From: Verrucomicrobiota bacterium
GTDB lineage: Bacteria; Verrucomicrobiota; Verrucomicrobiia; Verrucomicrobiales; Verrucomicrobiaceae
Assembly (NCBI GenBank): GCA_017301975.1
Contig: JAFLEI010000007.1
Location: 124,001-188,000, forward strand
Length of the DNA stretch: 64,000 nt
Reading direction: 5' to 3'
Below, one piece after another: positions 33,977 through 42,582 of the stretch (position 1 is its first letter; the number at the start of each line of letters is the position of its first letter). The position numbers were made by a program, and so were the translations under genes. The notes beneath the pieces are model-generated. The model was not told where the DNA came from. It did no database searches and worked only from the letters and a program-made list of their open reading frames with translations.

Positions 33977-35440
33977 ATGCTCAAACACACACCCACACGA
34001 ATCTGGAGCGGTCTTGCCATCACGGCAATGGCTGCCGTCACCTCACTCGCATTCAGCCTCGGCGAAGTCCGTGCTCAGGATGCTGCACCACCGGCTCCGG
34101 CCCCTGCCGCAGCAGCACCGGCTCCCGCTCCGGCACCGGCCCCTGCCGCAGCAGCACCGGCTGCAGCCGCGGAGGCCGCCCCAGCTGCTCCAGCCGGCCC
34201 ATCGGTGGAACTCTTCACCACCAACAACCTTTGGATGATGATCGCCGCCGCCCTGGTGTTTATCATGCATCTTGGTTTCGCCTGTGTTGAGTCCGGCCTG
34301 ACCCAGTCCAAGAACACGGTGAACATCCTGTTCAAGAACACGTTGATCCCCTGCATCGGCCTCCTCACCTACGCGCTGTGCGGCTTCAATCTCATGTATC
34401 CTGGATTCGCAGACGGGGACGCCCAGTTCTGGTTTAAGTTTTCCGGCTTCGGCATCGTCCCCGGCGAAGGCGGCCTCACCTCCGCCTACAACGTGGGCTA
34501 CACCTATTGGACGGACTTCCTCTTCCAGGCCATGTTCGCCGCGACTGCCGCCACCATCGTCTCCGGCGCTGTGGCCGAGCGTGTGAAACTCAGCACCTTC
34601 ATGGTGTTCTCCGTTCTTTTCGTGGCGATTGCCTACCCGATCGCAGGCAGCTGGAAGTGGGGCAATGGCTGGTTGAACCGCCTCGAAACTCCTTTCTATG
34701 ACTTCGCAGGCTCCACCCTCGTCCACTCCGTGGGCGGCTGGGGTGCGCTCGCTGGCATTCTGCTCCTCGGGCCACGTCTCGGCAAATACCTCCCTGGTGG
34801 CAAAACCAAGCCTATCCTTGGTCACAGCATGCCCCTGGCCACCATCGGTGTGTTCCTTCTCTGGCTCGGCTGGTTCGGGTTCAACGGCGGTTCTGTCCTT
34901 TCGGCGGATCCAGCCCTCGTTTCCCTGACCTTGGTGACCACCTGCCTCGCCGCTGCTGCTGGCGGCGTTTCCGCCGCCCTTGCCTCGGTCATCTTGCTCA
35001 AGAAGCCTGACCTCTCCATGGCCCTCAACGGCATCCTCGCCGGCCTCGTCGGCATCACCGCTGGCGCAGACCAGATGGCCGCCGCCAGCTCCATCTACAT
35101 CGGCGCGATCGCCGGTGTGCTTGTGGTGGTCTCGGTTCTGTTCTTTGACAAGATCAAGATCGACGATCCAGTGGGCGCCGTGTCCGTGCACCTTGTCTGC
35201 GGCATCTGGGGCACTCTGGCTGTCGGCATCTTCGGCGCCAAGGCTGGCATGCCTCAGCTGATGAGCCAGCTCAAAGGTGTCGCCGCCTACGGCGTGTTCA
35301 CCTTCGTGTTCGCCTTCGTCCTGCTCCTGATCCTGAAGATCATCATGGGACTTCGCGTCAGCCCTGAAGAAGAAACCGAAGGTCTCGACATTGGGGAACA
35401 CGGCAACGTGGCCTACCCGGACTTCCAGGCCAATCACTAA
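33977..35440 (+). CDS. amt: ammonium transporter, first copy
   Basis: A 487-residue Amt/MEP/Rh transporter. After a signal-like segment (ending 'GEVRAQD') comes an Ala/Pro-rich linker of about 45 residues, then the eleven-helix core. The twin-His pore residues lie in 'TLVHSVGGWGAL' and 'VSVHLVCGIWGTL', and 'GFACVESGLTQSKN' is the family's first-helix signature. It conducts ammonium or ammonia. A near-consensus sigma-54 promoter lies 38 bases before the start, and a terminator follows, so it is transcribed alone. No glnK gene is adjacent, which is unusual for amtB. Confidence 0.93.
   Translation: MLKHTPTRIWSGLAITAMAAVTSLAFSLGEVRAQDAAPPAPAPAAAAPAPAPAPAPAAAAPAAAAEAAPAAPAGPSVELFTTNNLWMMIAAALVFIMHLGFACVESGLTQSKNTVNILFKNTLIPCIGLLTYALCGFNLMYPGFADGDAQFWFKFSGFGIVPGEGGLTSAYNVGYTYWTDFLFQAMFAATAATIVSGAVAERVKLSTFMVFSVLFVAIAYPIAGSWKWGNGWLNRLETPFYDFAGSTLVHSVGGWGALAGILLLGPRLGKYLPGGKTKPILGHSMPLATIGVFLLWLGWFGFNGGSVLSADPALVSLTLVTTCLAAAAGGVSAALASVILLKKPDLSMALNGILAGLVGITAGADQMAAASSIYIGAIAGVLVVVSVLFFDKIKIDDPVGAVSVHLVCGIWGTLAVGIFGAKAGMPQLMSQLKGVAAYGVFTFVFAFVLLLILKIIMGLRVSPEEETEGLDIGEHGNVAYPDFQANH
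34099..34162 (+). repeat. 25-bp direct repeat in the amt linker
   Basis: Two perfect 25-base copies at 34099-34123 and 34138-34162, encoding part of the Ala/Pro linker. The arrangement could lengthen or shorten the linker by slippage. Confidence 0.8.
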
Positions 35441-35478
35441 TCCTGGGCCCGCCCAGAACGGTCAAATCAACTCCCAAG

Positions 35479-35514
35479 CTCCCCGGCACGCTTTGCGGCC
35501 GGGGAGTTTTTTTT
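35479..35514 (+). terminator. rho-independent terminator after first amt
   Basis: Perfect 9-bp GC-rich stem CTCCCCGGC / GCCGGGGAG, 10-base loop, followed by TTTTTTTT. The second amt gene's promoter begins 6 bases later. Confidence 0.92.
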
Positions 35515-35519
35515 GATAT

Positions 35520-35535
35520 TGGCACAGCATTTGCT
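35520..35535 (+). promoter_or_regulatory. sigma-54 promoter upstream of second amt
   Basis: TGGCAC-N5-TTGCT, a full match to the core -24/-12 consensus, with GG at 35521-35522 and GC at 35533-35534. A start near 35546 would give a leader of about 70 bases before the ATG at 35615. The site is squeezed between the upstream terminator and the gene, so any activator must bind within or beyond the terminator region. No clear activator palindrome was found. Confidence 0.85.
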
Positions 35536-35614
35536 TAGCTCCTTTTACCCACTCTAAAGCAACCGCTAGTCGGAGCCCAAAACGGGTAAATCACCACCAA
35601 CCAAACTCTAATCC

Positions 35615-37102
35615 ATGACTCGACACCTGTCCTCCTGGCGCACCCTTATGTGCGGCCTTCTCGCTTCATCTGTTCTTTGCGGCGGAGATCTCACCGCCCA
35701 GGAAACCACGCCTGCTCCGGCCGCTGCTGCGGCTGCGCCCGCCCCGGCCGCACCAGCCGGACCGACCATGGAACAACGTGTGTTTGACCTTGAGAAATAT
35801 GTCACCAACGGCAAACCCGGCGTGGATGGCGACAAGGAATGGAAATCAGCCATCGCGGGCCCTGGCCCAGGTCACAATGCCTGGCAGATGGTCAGCACGG
35901 CACTCGTGATCTTCATGACACTGCCGGGTCTTGCCCTGTTCTACGGCGGCCTGGTCCGCAAAAAAAATGTGCTCTCCGTGATCGCCCAGTGCATGGGCAT
36001 CGCCGGTCTCGTCACCATTCTGTGGTGGGCCTGCGGTTACAGCCTGTCTTTTGGCGCTGGCAATGCCTTCATTGGAGATCGTTCCATGATGATGCTCGAA
36101 GGCGTGTCTCCTTACGCCTCAGGCGCCGGCTTCTGGTGGATCTCTGACGCCATGTGGTGCATGTTCCAGCTCAGCTTCGCCATCATCACTCCTGCGCTGA
36201 TTGTCGGTGCCATCGCCGAACGCATGAAGTTCATCGCCGTGCTGATCTTCGTCACCCTCTGGATGTTCGCGGTTTACTTCCCCTTCGCCCACATGGTGTG
36301 GAGCGGCACTGGCTTCATGTCCGGGATCCTCAACACCGCCGGCACTGGCGCCACCATCAAGGCCATCGACTTCGCCGGTGGCACGGTTGTTCACATGACC
36401 TCCGGCTGGAGCGCACTGGTGCTTTGCATCCTGCTTGGCAAACGCAAGGGCCACGGCAAAGAACCCATGTCTCCGCACAGCATGGTGCTTTGCGCCGTTG
36501 GCACCGGCATGCTCTGGGTCGGCTGGTATGGTTTCAATGCCGGTTCCGCTCTTGGTGCTGACGGCATTGCCTCCAACGCCTTTATGACCACCACGCTGGC
36601 TGCCGCCACCGCCGGTTTCGTCTGGGCCGTCACTGAATGGCTCCTCAAAGGCAAGCCTTCCGTCCTCGGTTTCTGCTCTGGCATTGTTGCCGGCTTGGTC
36701 GTCATCACCCCGGCTGCAGGTTTCGTCACCGCCAATTCGGCCATGATCATGGGTGTGGCTGCCGGCATCGTTCCCTTCCTTGCAGTCGCCTACCTGAAGA
36801 ACATGATCGGCTATGACGACGCTCTCGACACCTTTGGTGTCCACGGCGTCGGCGGCACAATGGGGGCCATTCTCACAGGCGTGTTTGCCAGCAAGGAAGC
36901 CAATCCTGGCATCGAAGGCCTGCTTCCGGGCCTGCTCGGTGAGCAGCTCAAGGCCGTCGGCCTCACCATCGTCTGGAGCGTCGCCGCCACTCTGGTGATC
37001 ACCATCATCGTCAAGCTGGTCGTGGGTCTTCGTCCTGAAGCTGAGGTGGAAAGCCTGGGTCTTGACCTCGCCGAACATGGCGAAGCAGGCTACGAACATT
37101 GA
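35615..37102 (+). CDS. amt: ammonium transporter, second copy
   Basis: A 495-residue Amt/MEP/Rh transporter with a signal-like start, an Ala/Pro-rich linker (about residues 30-50), then an extra segment 'QRVFDLEKYVTNGKPGVDGD' before the core. The pore residues lie in 'TVVHMTSGWSALV' and 'DTFGVHGVGGTMGAI', and 'LALFYGGLVRKKNVLSV' is the classic AmtB first-helix signature, closer to standard AmtB than the first copy. A consensus sigma-54 promoter precedes it and a strong terminator follows. The two copies differ enough that this is not a recent duplication. Confidence 0.95.
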   Translation: MTRHLSSWRTLMCGLLASSVLCGGDLTAQETTPAPAAAAAAPAPAAPAGPTMEQRVFDLEKYVTNGKPGVDGDKEWKSAIAGPGPGHNAWQMVSTALVIFMTLPGLALFYGGLVRKKNVLSVIAQCMGIAGLVTILWWACGYSLSFGAGNAFIGDRSMMMLEGVSPYASGAGFWWISDAMWCMFQLSFAIITPALIVGAIAERMKFIAVLIFVTLWMFAVYFPFAHMVWSGTGFMSGILNTAGTGATIKAIDFAGGTVVHMTSGWSALVLCILLGKRKGHGKEPMSPHSMVLCAVGTGMLWVGWYGFNAGSALGADGIASNAFMTTTLAAATAGFVWAVTEWLLKGKPSVLGFCSGIVAGLVVITPAAGFVTANSAMIMGVAAGIVPFLAVAYLKNMIGYDDALDTFGVHGVGGTMGAILTGVFASKEANPGIEGLLPGLLGEQLKAVGLTIVWSVAATLVITIIVKLVVGLRPEAEVESLGLDLAEHGEAGYEH

Positions 37103-37139
37103 TCAAAGGCAGGACGAGCTCCTGTTTTCTGTTTTACCC

Positions 37140-37171
37140 AAACCGGGCTGAGCAATCAGCCCGGTTTTTTT
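37140..37171 (+). terminator. rho-independent terminator after second amt
   Basis: Perfect 11-bp stem AACCGGGCTGA / TCAGCCCGGTT with a GCAA tetraloop and a T-tract. It also separates amt from the convergent CPBP gene. Confidence 0.92.
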
Positions 37172-37199
37172 GTGCCTGTTGCCACCGCCCGATTTGATC

Positions 37200-38564
37200 T
37201 CACCACAGCAGCAGCATCGCCACGCACATAAGGCCGTTGTTCAGCGCATGTGCCGTCATCGGCGCGATCAAGCTCTGCCGCCACAGGCGCAGAAGACAGA
37301 AGGTGCCCGCCAGCACCATGATAGCCGGCACACCCGCCCAGCCTTGCGGATGGATCACGGCAAACACAAACGCGCTCAGCACCATACCGCCCACCCAGCG
37401 TGCCCACGCGGACAATCCGGGAAAGAGCAGTCCGCGAAACATCATCTCTTCCGAGATCGGCGCCCAGACGACCGCCAGCAGGATCGCACCCAATTTCGCC
37501 CAGCCGTTGCCCGCAAAAACCTCCACAATCGGATGAGACGGAAATTCTCCTGTGAGCTTCATGATCCACGATGCCGCGATCATTCCCAGCACCAGCAGCG
37601 GCAGCGAGGCCAGCCAGCCCAGCACGCCCGCCCCCATCTCGCGCCACAGCCCCCGCCCACGATGGAGGCCCAGCGCCTCACGCCACTGCGGCCGCTGCAT
37701 GCCACGCAGCAGCGGCCACGTCAGGCCGATGAACAGAGCGATCAAGGCGGGCCCATAAGCAGCCCAGCCCGGCAACAGAACTGACATCTGCCGCAGCAGC
37801 CAGGGGGGAAACAAAAACAACGCCAGAAAAATCGCAAATCCCTCCAGCATCAGCCCTCCCTCCGCACGACTGCGCAGAGACAGGCTCAGGTATAGTTTTC
37901 CTCTGCGCCAGCGCATGATGCCCAAAATTAAGACGACCAGGCCGCCCACTGCCGCACACATCCCCAGGAAGCTAACGCCGATCAAAACCACCGCTGTCTT
38001 CATGCCCTGCTGCGCCACGGCCTGCCTCGCCCCTTCATTTGATGTTTGCGCAAGGGCGAGCTCGGCGATCCAGCCATGCCGTGCACGGAATTTGTTCCAG
38101 GCCTCTGCGTGCACCTCGCCGTGCATCGCCTTCAGCTGGCGCAGCGTCGCCACATCCTCCTGCAGGCCCGCATTTTTTGCCTCCATGGCATCGAGTTCTG
38201 CCTCAGCAGGCCATGCATCCGTCAGCCATCCCTTCAAAACCAACAGCCGCAGCGCGTCCTCGTCCGTGCGGGAAAACTTGGCCATGTCCTGCTGCACCGT
38301 CTGCATCAGCGCTGCATCCGGTTGCTTCGTGCTCCGCAGCAGCTCCTTCACCCCTACGGTATAGCGTGCCATCAGCTCCAGCATGCGATTCGGACGCACC
38401 TCCGCGCCACCACCCGGTCGATGTGCCGACTGCATGTGCAGGACAAACACCACGCAGAGCACGATCACACACACCGCCAGCACTGCCCCCATGAGCGAAA
38501 AACGTGGGGACAGCACCGGCTTCGATGCAGGCAGCGGCAGCGGGACGTCTGTGGGGTGGTTCAT
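37200..38564 (-). CDS. CPBP family intramembrane metalloprotease
   Basis: A 454-residue membrane protein. The C-terminal CPBP (CAAX prenyl protease 2-like, Abi) domain has the two-Glu motif EEMMFRG, the His motif in 'FAVIHPQGW' and the final 'TAHALNNGLM'. The N-terminal half has a membrane helix near 25-45 and a large domain of unknown role, with further helices between. Bacterial CPBP proteins cleave membrane substrates or give immunity to bacteriocins; the substrate here is unknown. The ATG at 38564 fits; the longer frame from 38654 adds 30 residues of no clear kind. It is divergent from the CE15-like gene. Confidence 0.85.
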   Translation of the reverse strand: MNHPTDVPLPLPASKPVLSPRFSLMGAVLAVCVIVLCVVFVLHMQSAHRPGGGAEVRPNRMLELMARYTVGVKELLRSTKQPDAALMQTVQQDMAKFSRTDEDALRLLVLKGWLTDAWPAEAELDAMEAKNAGLQEDVATLRQLKAMHGEVHAEAWNKFRARHGWIAELALAQTSNEGARQAVAQQGMKTAVVLIGVSFLGMCAAVGGLVVLILGIMRWRRGKLYLSLSLRSRAEGGLMLEGFAIFLALFLFPPWLLRQMSVLLPGWAAYGPALIALFIGLTWPLLRGMQRPQWREALGLHRGRGLWREMGAGVLGWLASLPLLVLGMIAASWIMKLTGEFPSHPIVEVFAGNGWAKLGAILLAVVWAPISEEMMFRGLLFPGLSAWARWVGGMVLSAFVFAVIHPQGWAGVPAIMVLAGTFCLLRLWRQSLIAPMTAHALNNGLMCVAMLLLW

Positions 38565-38643
38565 AATTCGGTGATCAAACATCGCCTTCCCGGCAATGGC
38601 ACGCATAATTCGGTGCTCCCGCCTCGTTCTGTCTTCTCCAACC

Positions 38644-39894
38644 ATGCGCACCACCCTGTTTTTTCTGCTCGCCGCCTCCGCCCTGGCTCAGACTCCACGT
38701 CCCGGAGTGAACTATGACGAAGCCAAAGTCGGCAACGATCCGCTGCCAGATTTGAAGCTGACCACCGCCGAAGACTGGGCTCAAAAACGCCGGCCCGAGA
38801 TTCTCAAGCTCTTTGAAGATCACGTCTATGGCAAAACACCCGCCGGCCTCGGCACGCCCAAGTTTGAAGTCACCGCAACGAAAGCGGATGCGCTCGGCGG
38901 CCTCGCCACGCGTAAATTCATCCACATCTCCCTGCCCAGCCATCCCGCATGGCCCGGCATGGATGTGATGCTTTACACTCCCAATGCCGTCAAGTCAGCC
39001 CCCTGCTTTGTCGGGCTCAGCTTCGGCGGCAATCATGCCGTCAGCACGGAGGCTGATGTCCCGCTCAGCACCCGCTGGATGCGCGAGAGCAAGGAGAAGA
39101 ACATCGTCGATCATCACGCCACCGAGGCCACCCGCGGCACCGAAAGCAGCCGCTGGCCGCTGGAAATGATTCTCAAACGCGGATTCGCCGTCGCCACCGC
39201 CTATTACGGCGACATCGAACCCGACCACGCCGAAGGCTGGAAGGAGGGGCTACGCGCCGCCGTCAGCAAAGATGGGGCGAAAACTGTCTGGAAAGACGGC
39301 GAATGGGGTGCCATCGGCGCTTGGTCCTGGGGACTGAGTCGCATTGCCGACTACCTCCAGACGGACTCGCAAGTGGATGGCAAACACCTCGCGGTGATCG
39401 GACACTCACGCCTCGGCAAGACCTCCCTTTGGGCTGGTGCGCAGGATGAACGCTTCGGCATCGTCATTTCCAATGATTCCGGTGAAGGCGGCGCCGCCCT
39501 CATGCGACGCGACTTCGGCGAAACCACCGCCATCATCACGAAAGCTTTTCCGCACTGGTTCACGCCCAACTATAAAAACTACGCCGGCAACGCCGTCGCC
39601 TGCCCGGTGGACATGCACATGCTCATCGCCCTTGCCGCGCCACGGCCCATCTACATCGCCAGCGCCGCTGAAGACCACTGGGCCGATCAAAAAGGCGAGT
39701 TCCTCTCCGGCAAATTTGCCAGCCCCGTGTATGCCCTCTTCGGCAAACGCGGTGTCGTTGTGGATGAACATCCGGCCATCGACACCCCTGTCGGAGATTT
39801 CATCGGCTACCACCTCCGCACCGGCAAACATGACGTCACCGATTTCGACTGGACGCAGTACCTCAATTTTGCCGCAAGGCATTGGGCAAAGTAA
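38644..39894 (+). CDS. CE15-like glucuronoyl esterase (alpha/beta hydrolase)
   Basis: A 416-residue exported hydrolase. The signal peptide is short ('LFFLLAASALAQ'). The nucleophile motif GHSRLGK matches the CE15 signature GCSRxGK except that Cys is His. The late 'AAEDHWADQKGEF' and 'YHLRTGKHD' carry the expected acid and His positions. CE15 enzymes cut the ester between lignin alcohols and glucuronoxylan. The acidic residue and Cys-to-His change suggest a related but not identical substrate. It stands alone, 72 bases before the ROK gene. Confidence 0.8.
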   Translation: MRTTLFFLLAASALAQTPRPGVNYDEAKVGNDPLPDLKLTTAEDWAQKRRPEILKLFEDHVYGKTPAGLGTPKFEVTATKADALGGLATRKFIHISLPSHPAWPGMDVMLYTPNAVKSAPCFVGLSFGGNHAVSTEADVPLSTRWMRESKEKNIVDHHATEATRGTESSRWPLEMILKRGFAVATAYYGDIEPDHAEGWKEGLRAAVSKDGAKTVWKDGEWGAIGAWSWGLSRIADYLQTDSQVDGKHLAVIGHSRLGKTSLWAGAQDERFGIVISNDSGEGGAALMRRDFGETTAIITKAFPHWFTPNYKNYAGNAVACPVDMHMLIALAAPRPIYIASAAEDHWADQKGEFLSGKFASPVYALFGKRGVVVDEHPAIDTPVGDFIGYHLRTGKHDVTDFDWTQYLNFAARHWAK

Positions 39895-39966
39895 GAGGAC
39901 TCACGATCACATTGTCACTTGCTGCTTCCGAAAGTCCGTGTGTCTTGGGACAGTCATTCCCACGCC

Positions 39967-40992
39967 ATGCCCGCCAAAAAAGCGAAAACCAAATCCGCGC
40001 CCAAGCAGCCGACCAAAAAACTTCGCACCCTGCCCTTCTGGATCGGCTTTGATCTCGGCGGCACGAAGATGATGGCATCCGTTCTGGATGCGAACTACAA
40101 TGTTCTTGGCTCCGCGCGAAAATCCACCAACGGCTCCGACGGCGCCGCCAAAGGACGCAACAAGATCATCAAAGCCATTCAGGAGGCCATCATAGAGGCC
40201 GGCGTCGATCCCAAAGGCCTGCAAGGCATTGGCATCGGCTGCCCCGGCCTGGTGAATCCCGAGAAAGGCATTCTCATCTTCGCACCGAATCTGGGCTGGA
40301 CGAACATGGCGCTGCGCAAACTGCTGCAAAACCAGTTCAAATGCCCCATCGTGGTGCTGAATGATGTCGATGCCGGGACCTACGGCGAGTATGTCCTCGG
40401 CGCGGGCAAAGGGGCACGCTCGCTGCTGGGCGTTTTCCCCGGCACCGGCGTGGGCTCCGGATTCGTCTATAACGGCCAGCTGGTCATGGGCCGCGCCATC
40501 TCGGCCATGGAGCTGGGCAATCTGCTGCTGCCCGGCACCCACATCGGCAGCCCCGTGTTTGGCACGGTGACACTCGAAGACCTCACCAGCCGCCTCGCGC
40601 TCGCCTCACAGGCGGGGCTGGCCTGCTATCGCGGCCAGCTTGCCGACCTTGATAAGAAAACTCAGGGCTCTCTGCGCAACATCCGCAGCAAAGCGCTCGC
40701 CAATGCATTCCGCAGCGGCGAAAACGCGGCCATGGTGATGTTTCGCAATTCCATCCGCTATCTCGGCATGGGCGTCGCCACAGTCGTCAACCTGCTGGCC
40801 CCTGACCGCATCACGCTCGGAGGTGGTCTGGTCGAAGAGCTGCCGGACCTCTACTTGAACCTGCTCAAAGAGGAGGTCGAACATTACGCCATTCCAGAGC
40901 TTGCCCGCGGAATCCGATATTCTCTCGCCAAACTTGGCGGACAGGCCGTGGCGGCCGGCGCGGTGGCATGGATGCGGAATGCAGGAAAATAA
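39967..40992 (+). CDS. ROK family protein, atypical
   Basis: A 341-residue ROK-family protein (sugar kinase fold). The phosphate-1 loop 'GFDLGGTKMMAS' and catalytic Asp in 'NDVDAGTYGEY' are present, as is the phosphate-2 loop 'FPGTGVGSGFVYNG'. However, the zinc motif CxCGxxGC is absent, and the sugar-binding ExGH is replaced by 'AMELGN'. It lacks a DNA-binding domain, so it should be a kinase or a kinase-like protein rather than a NagC-type regulator. A Lys-rich N-terminal tail of about 25 residues precedes the fold. Confidence 0.85.
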   Translation: MPAKKAKTKSAPKQPTKKLRTLPFWIGFDLGGTKMMASVLDANYNVLGSARKSTNGSDGAAKGRNKIIKAIQEAIIEAGVDPKGLQGIGIGCPGLVNPEKGILIFAPNLGWTNMALRKLLQNQFKCPIVVLNDVDAGTYGEYVLGAGKGARSLLGVFPGTGVGSGFVYNGQLVMGRAISAMELGNLLLPGTHIGSPVFGTVTLEDLTSRLALASQAGLACYRGQLADLDKKTQGSLRNIRSKALANAFRSGENAAMVMFRNSIRYLGMGVATVVNLLAPDRITLGGGLVEELPDLYLNLLKEEVEHYAIPELARGIRYSLAKLGGQAVAAGAVAWMRNAGK

Positions 40993-41025
40993 CATCGGCG
41001 GCATGCTTCATCACGTATCCATTTC

Positions 41026-42582
41026 ATGAGTGACGAGACCCCACCTGTCCCGCCCAAACTGCCCCCGGAGCACGCCGTCATTTACGTTGGCGCGGCTTCG
41101 GTTTCTCTCGTCATCGGCAGGAAGGATGACAAGGGCCAGTTCATCAGCATCGAAAGCCTGGACCGCCCCCTTCCCGTCGCCCGCGATATTTTCCGCGCCC
41201 GCAGCATCTCACGCAACACCGTCGATCAAGCAGCGTCCATTCTCCGCGATTACCTTCAGACGATGCGCGAGTATGGCATTCCGTCCTCACAGTTGCGGCT
41301 GTTCACCTCCAACATCCTTGCGGAGGCCGTCAATCACGAGATTTTCCTCAACCGCCTGCAGGTTCACAGTGGTGTCGTCCCAAGCCTCATCGATGACGGC
41401 AACATGACGCGGCTCGTCTATCAGATCGCCCAGCGCATGCTGCTGAAGAATCCGCTGCTCGCCAAGGGCAACACCTTTGTCTCCCACATCGGCCCCGGGA
41501 ACACCCGCGCGATCTATTTCCAGCAAGGCCGCCTCGCCGCCTACAGCAACTACCGCCTCGGCATCTTCCGCGCGCGCGAAGCCATCGCCTCCCCCGATGA
41601 CGAGGCCCGCCAGCAGATGGTGCATCTGGAGGAGCATATCCGTGGCGTCGTAGATCACCTCGCGCAGGACTATTCCGACGTGAAAATCGACCATCACGTC
41701 GCCATCGGCGCGGAGATTCAAAGCGTCGCCCCACGCCTCGGCAAGGCGCGCCATGGCGCCCATCGCGTGCTGGAGAACGATCTCGCACGCCTCACCGACA
41801 AACTCGCACGCCTCAATCCTGATGAACTGGTGCGTGAGCTTCATGTGCACTACACCGGCGGCGAAGGCATCATCCCGGCGCTGCAGACCAATCTCGCGCT
41901 CGCCCGTCGTTTTGGCGATGACTCGCTCTGGGTGCCTGAAGGAGACTTCCAGCTCGAACTCATGCTCGACCTGATGACCTCGGGCTCGCGCACCGCGATT
42001 TTCCAGGAGGAAGTGATGCAGGCGGCCTGTGAAATCGGCCTGCGTTACAAGACGGATCGCAAGCACGCCGACCACGTGGCCAATTTCTCCCGCCAGCTCT
42101 TCCGTGAGCTGCAGCATCTGCATGGCCTGGACGCCAAATATGAACTCGTGCTCCGCATCGCCGCCACGCTGCATGAGGTCGGCATGTTCATCAGCCCGCG
42201 CGAGCATCACAAGCACAGCCTCTACATCCTCATGCACACGGAGATCTTCGGTCTCAGTTCGCATGACCGCGTGATGGTCGCTCTGCTGGCCCGCTATCAT
42301 CGTCGTTACAATCCGGAGCCCAATCACCCGCACTTCTCCGATCTCTCGCGCGAAGAACGCATGATCGTGCTCAAGCTCGCCGCGCTGCTGCGTCTCGCGG
42401 ACGCCCTGGATCGCAGCCATGCGCAGCGCATCAAATCCATCCAGCTCCGCCCCGAAGGCACCCGGCTCACCGTCATGACTCAGGGAGCGGACGACACCAC
42501 AGTTGAACAGATCGCCATTGACATGAAATGCGATCTCTTCCGCGAAATCTACGGTTATGACATCATCCTCGCCAAATCCTGA
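41026..42582 (+). CDS. Ppx/GppA-like protein with altered catalytic sites, HD-domain C-terminus
   Basis: A 518-residue protein of the exopolyphosphatase/guanosine pentaphosphatase lineage. The first phosphate loop reads 'YVGAASVSLVIG' where the family has D-x-GSNS; the catalytic Glu region reads 'DDGNMTRLVY' rather than a Glu-rich loop; and the DxGGGS loop is 'HIGPGNTRA'. The C-terminal HD-type domain has 'LHEVGMFI', so HD is HE, followed by the family's HHKHSLYIL. Catalysis is probably lost or changed. It is followed by ppk1, which overlaps it by 26 bases, so the two are translationally linked. A polyphosphate sensor or regulator of PPK is possible. Confidence 0.82.
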   Translation: MSDETPPVPPKLPPEHAVIYVGAASVSLVIGRKDDKGQFISIESLDRPLPVARDIFRARSISRNTVDQAASILRDYLQTMREYGIPSSQLRLFTSNILAEAVNHEIFLNRLQVHSGVVPSLIDDGNMTRLVYQIAQRMLLKNPLLAKGNTFVSHIGPGNTRAIYFQQGRLAAYSNYRLGIFRAREAIASPDDEARQQMVHLEEHIRGVVDHLAQDYSDVKIDHHVAIGAEIQSVAPRLGKARHGAHRVLENDLARLTDKLARLNPDELVRELHVHYTGGEGIIPALQTNLALARRFGDDSLWVPEGDFQLELMLDLMTSGSRTAIFQEEVMQAACEIGLRYKTDRKHADHVANFSRQLFRELQHLHGLDAKYELVLRIAATLHEVGMFISPREHHKHSLYILMHTEIFGLSSHDRVMVALLARYHRRYNPEPNHPHFSDLSREERMIVLKLAALLRLADALDRSHAQRIKSIQLRPEGTRLTVMTQGADDTTVEQIAIDMKCDLFREIYGYDIILAKS

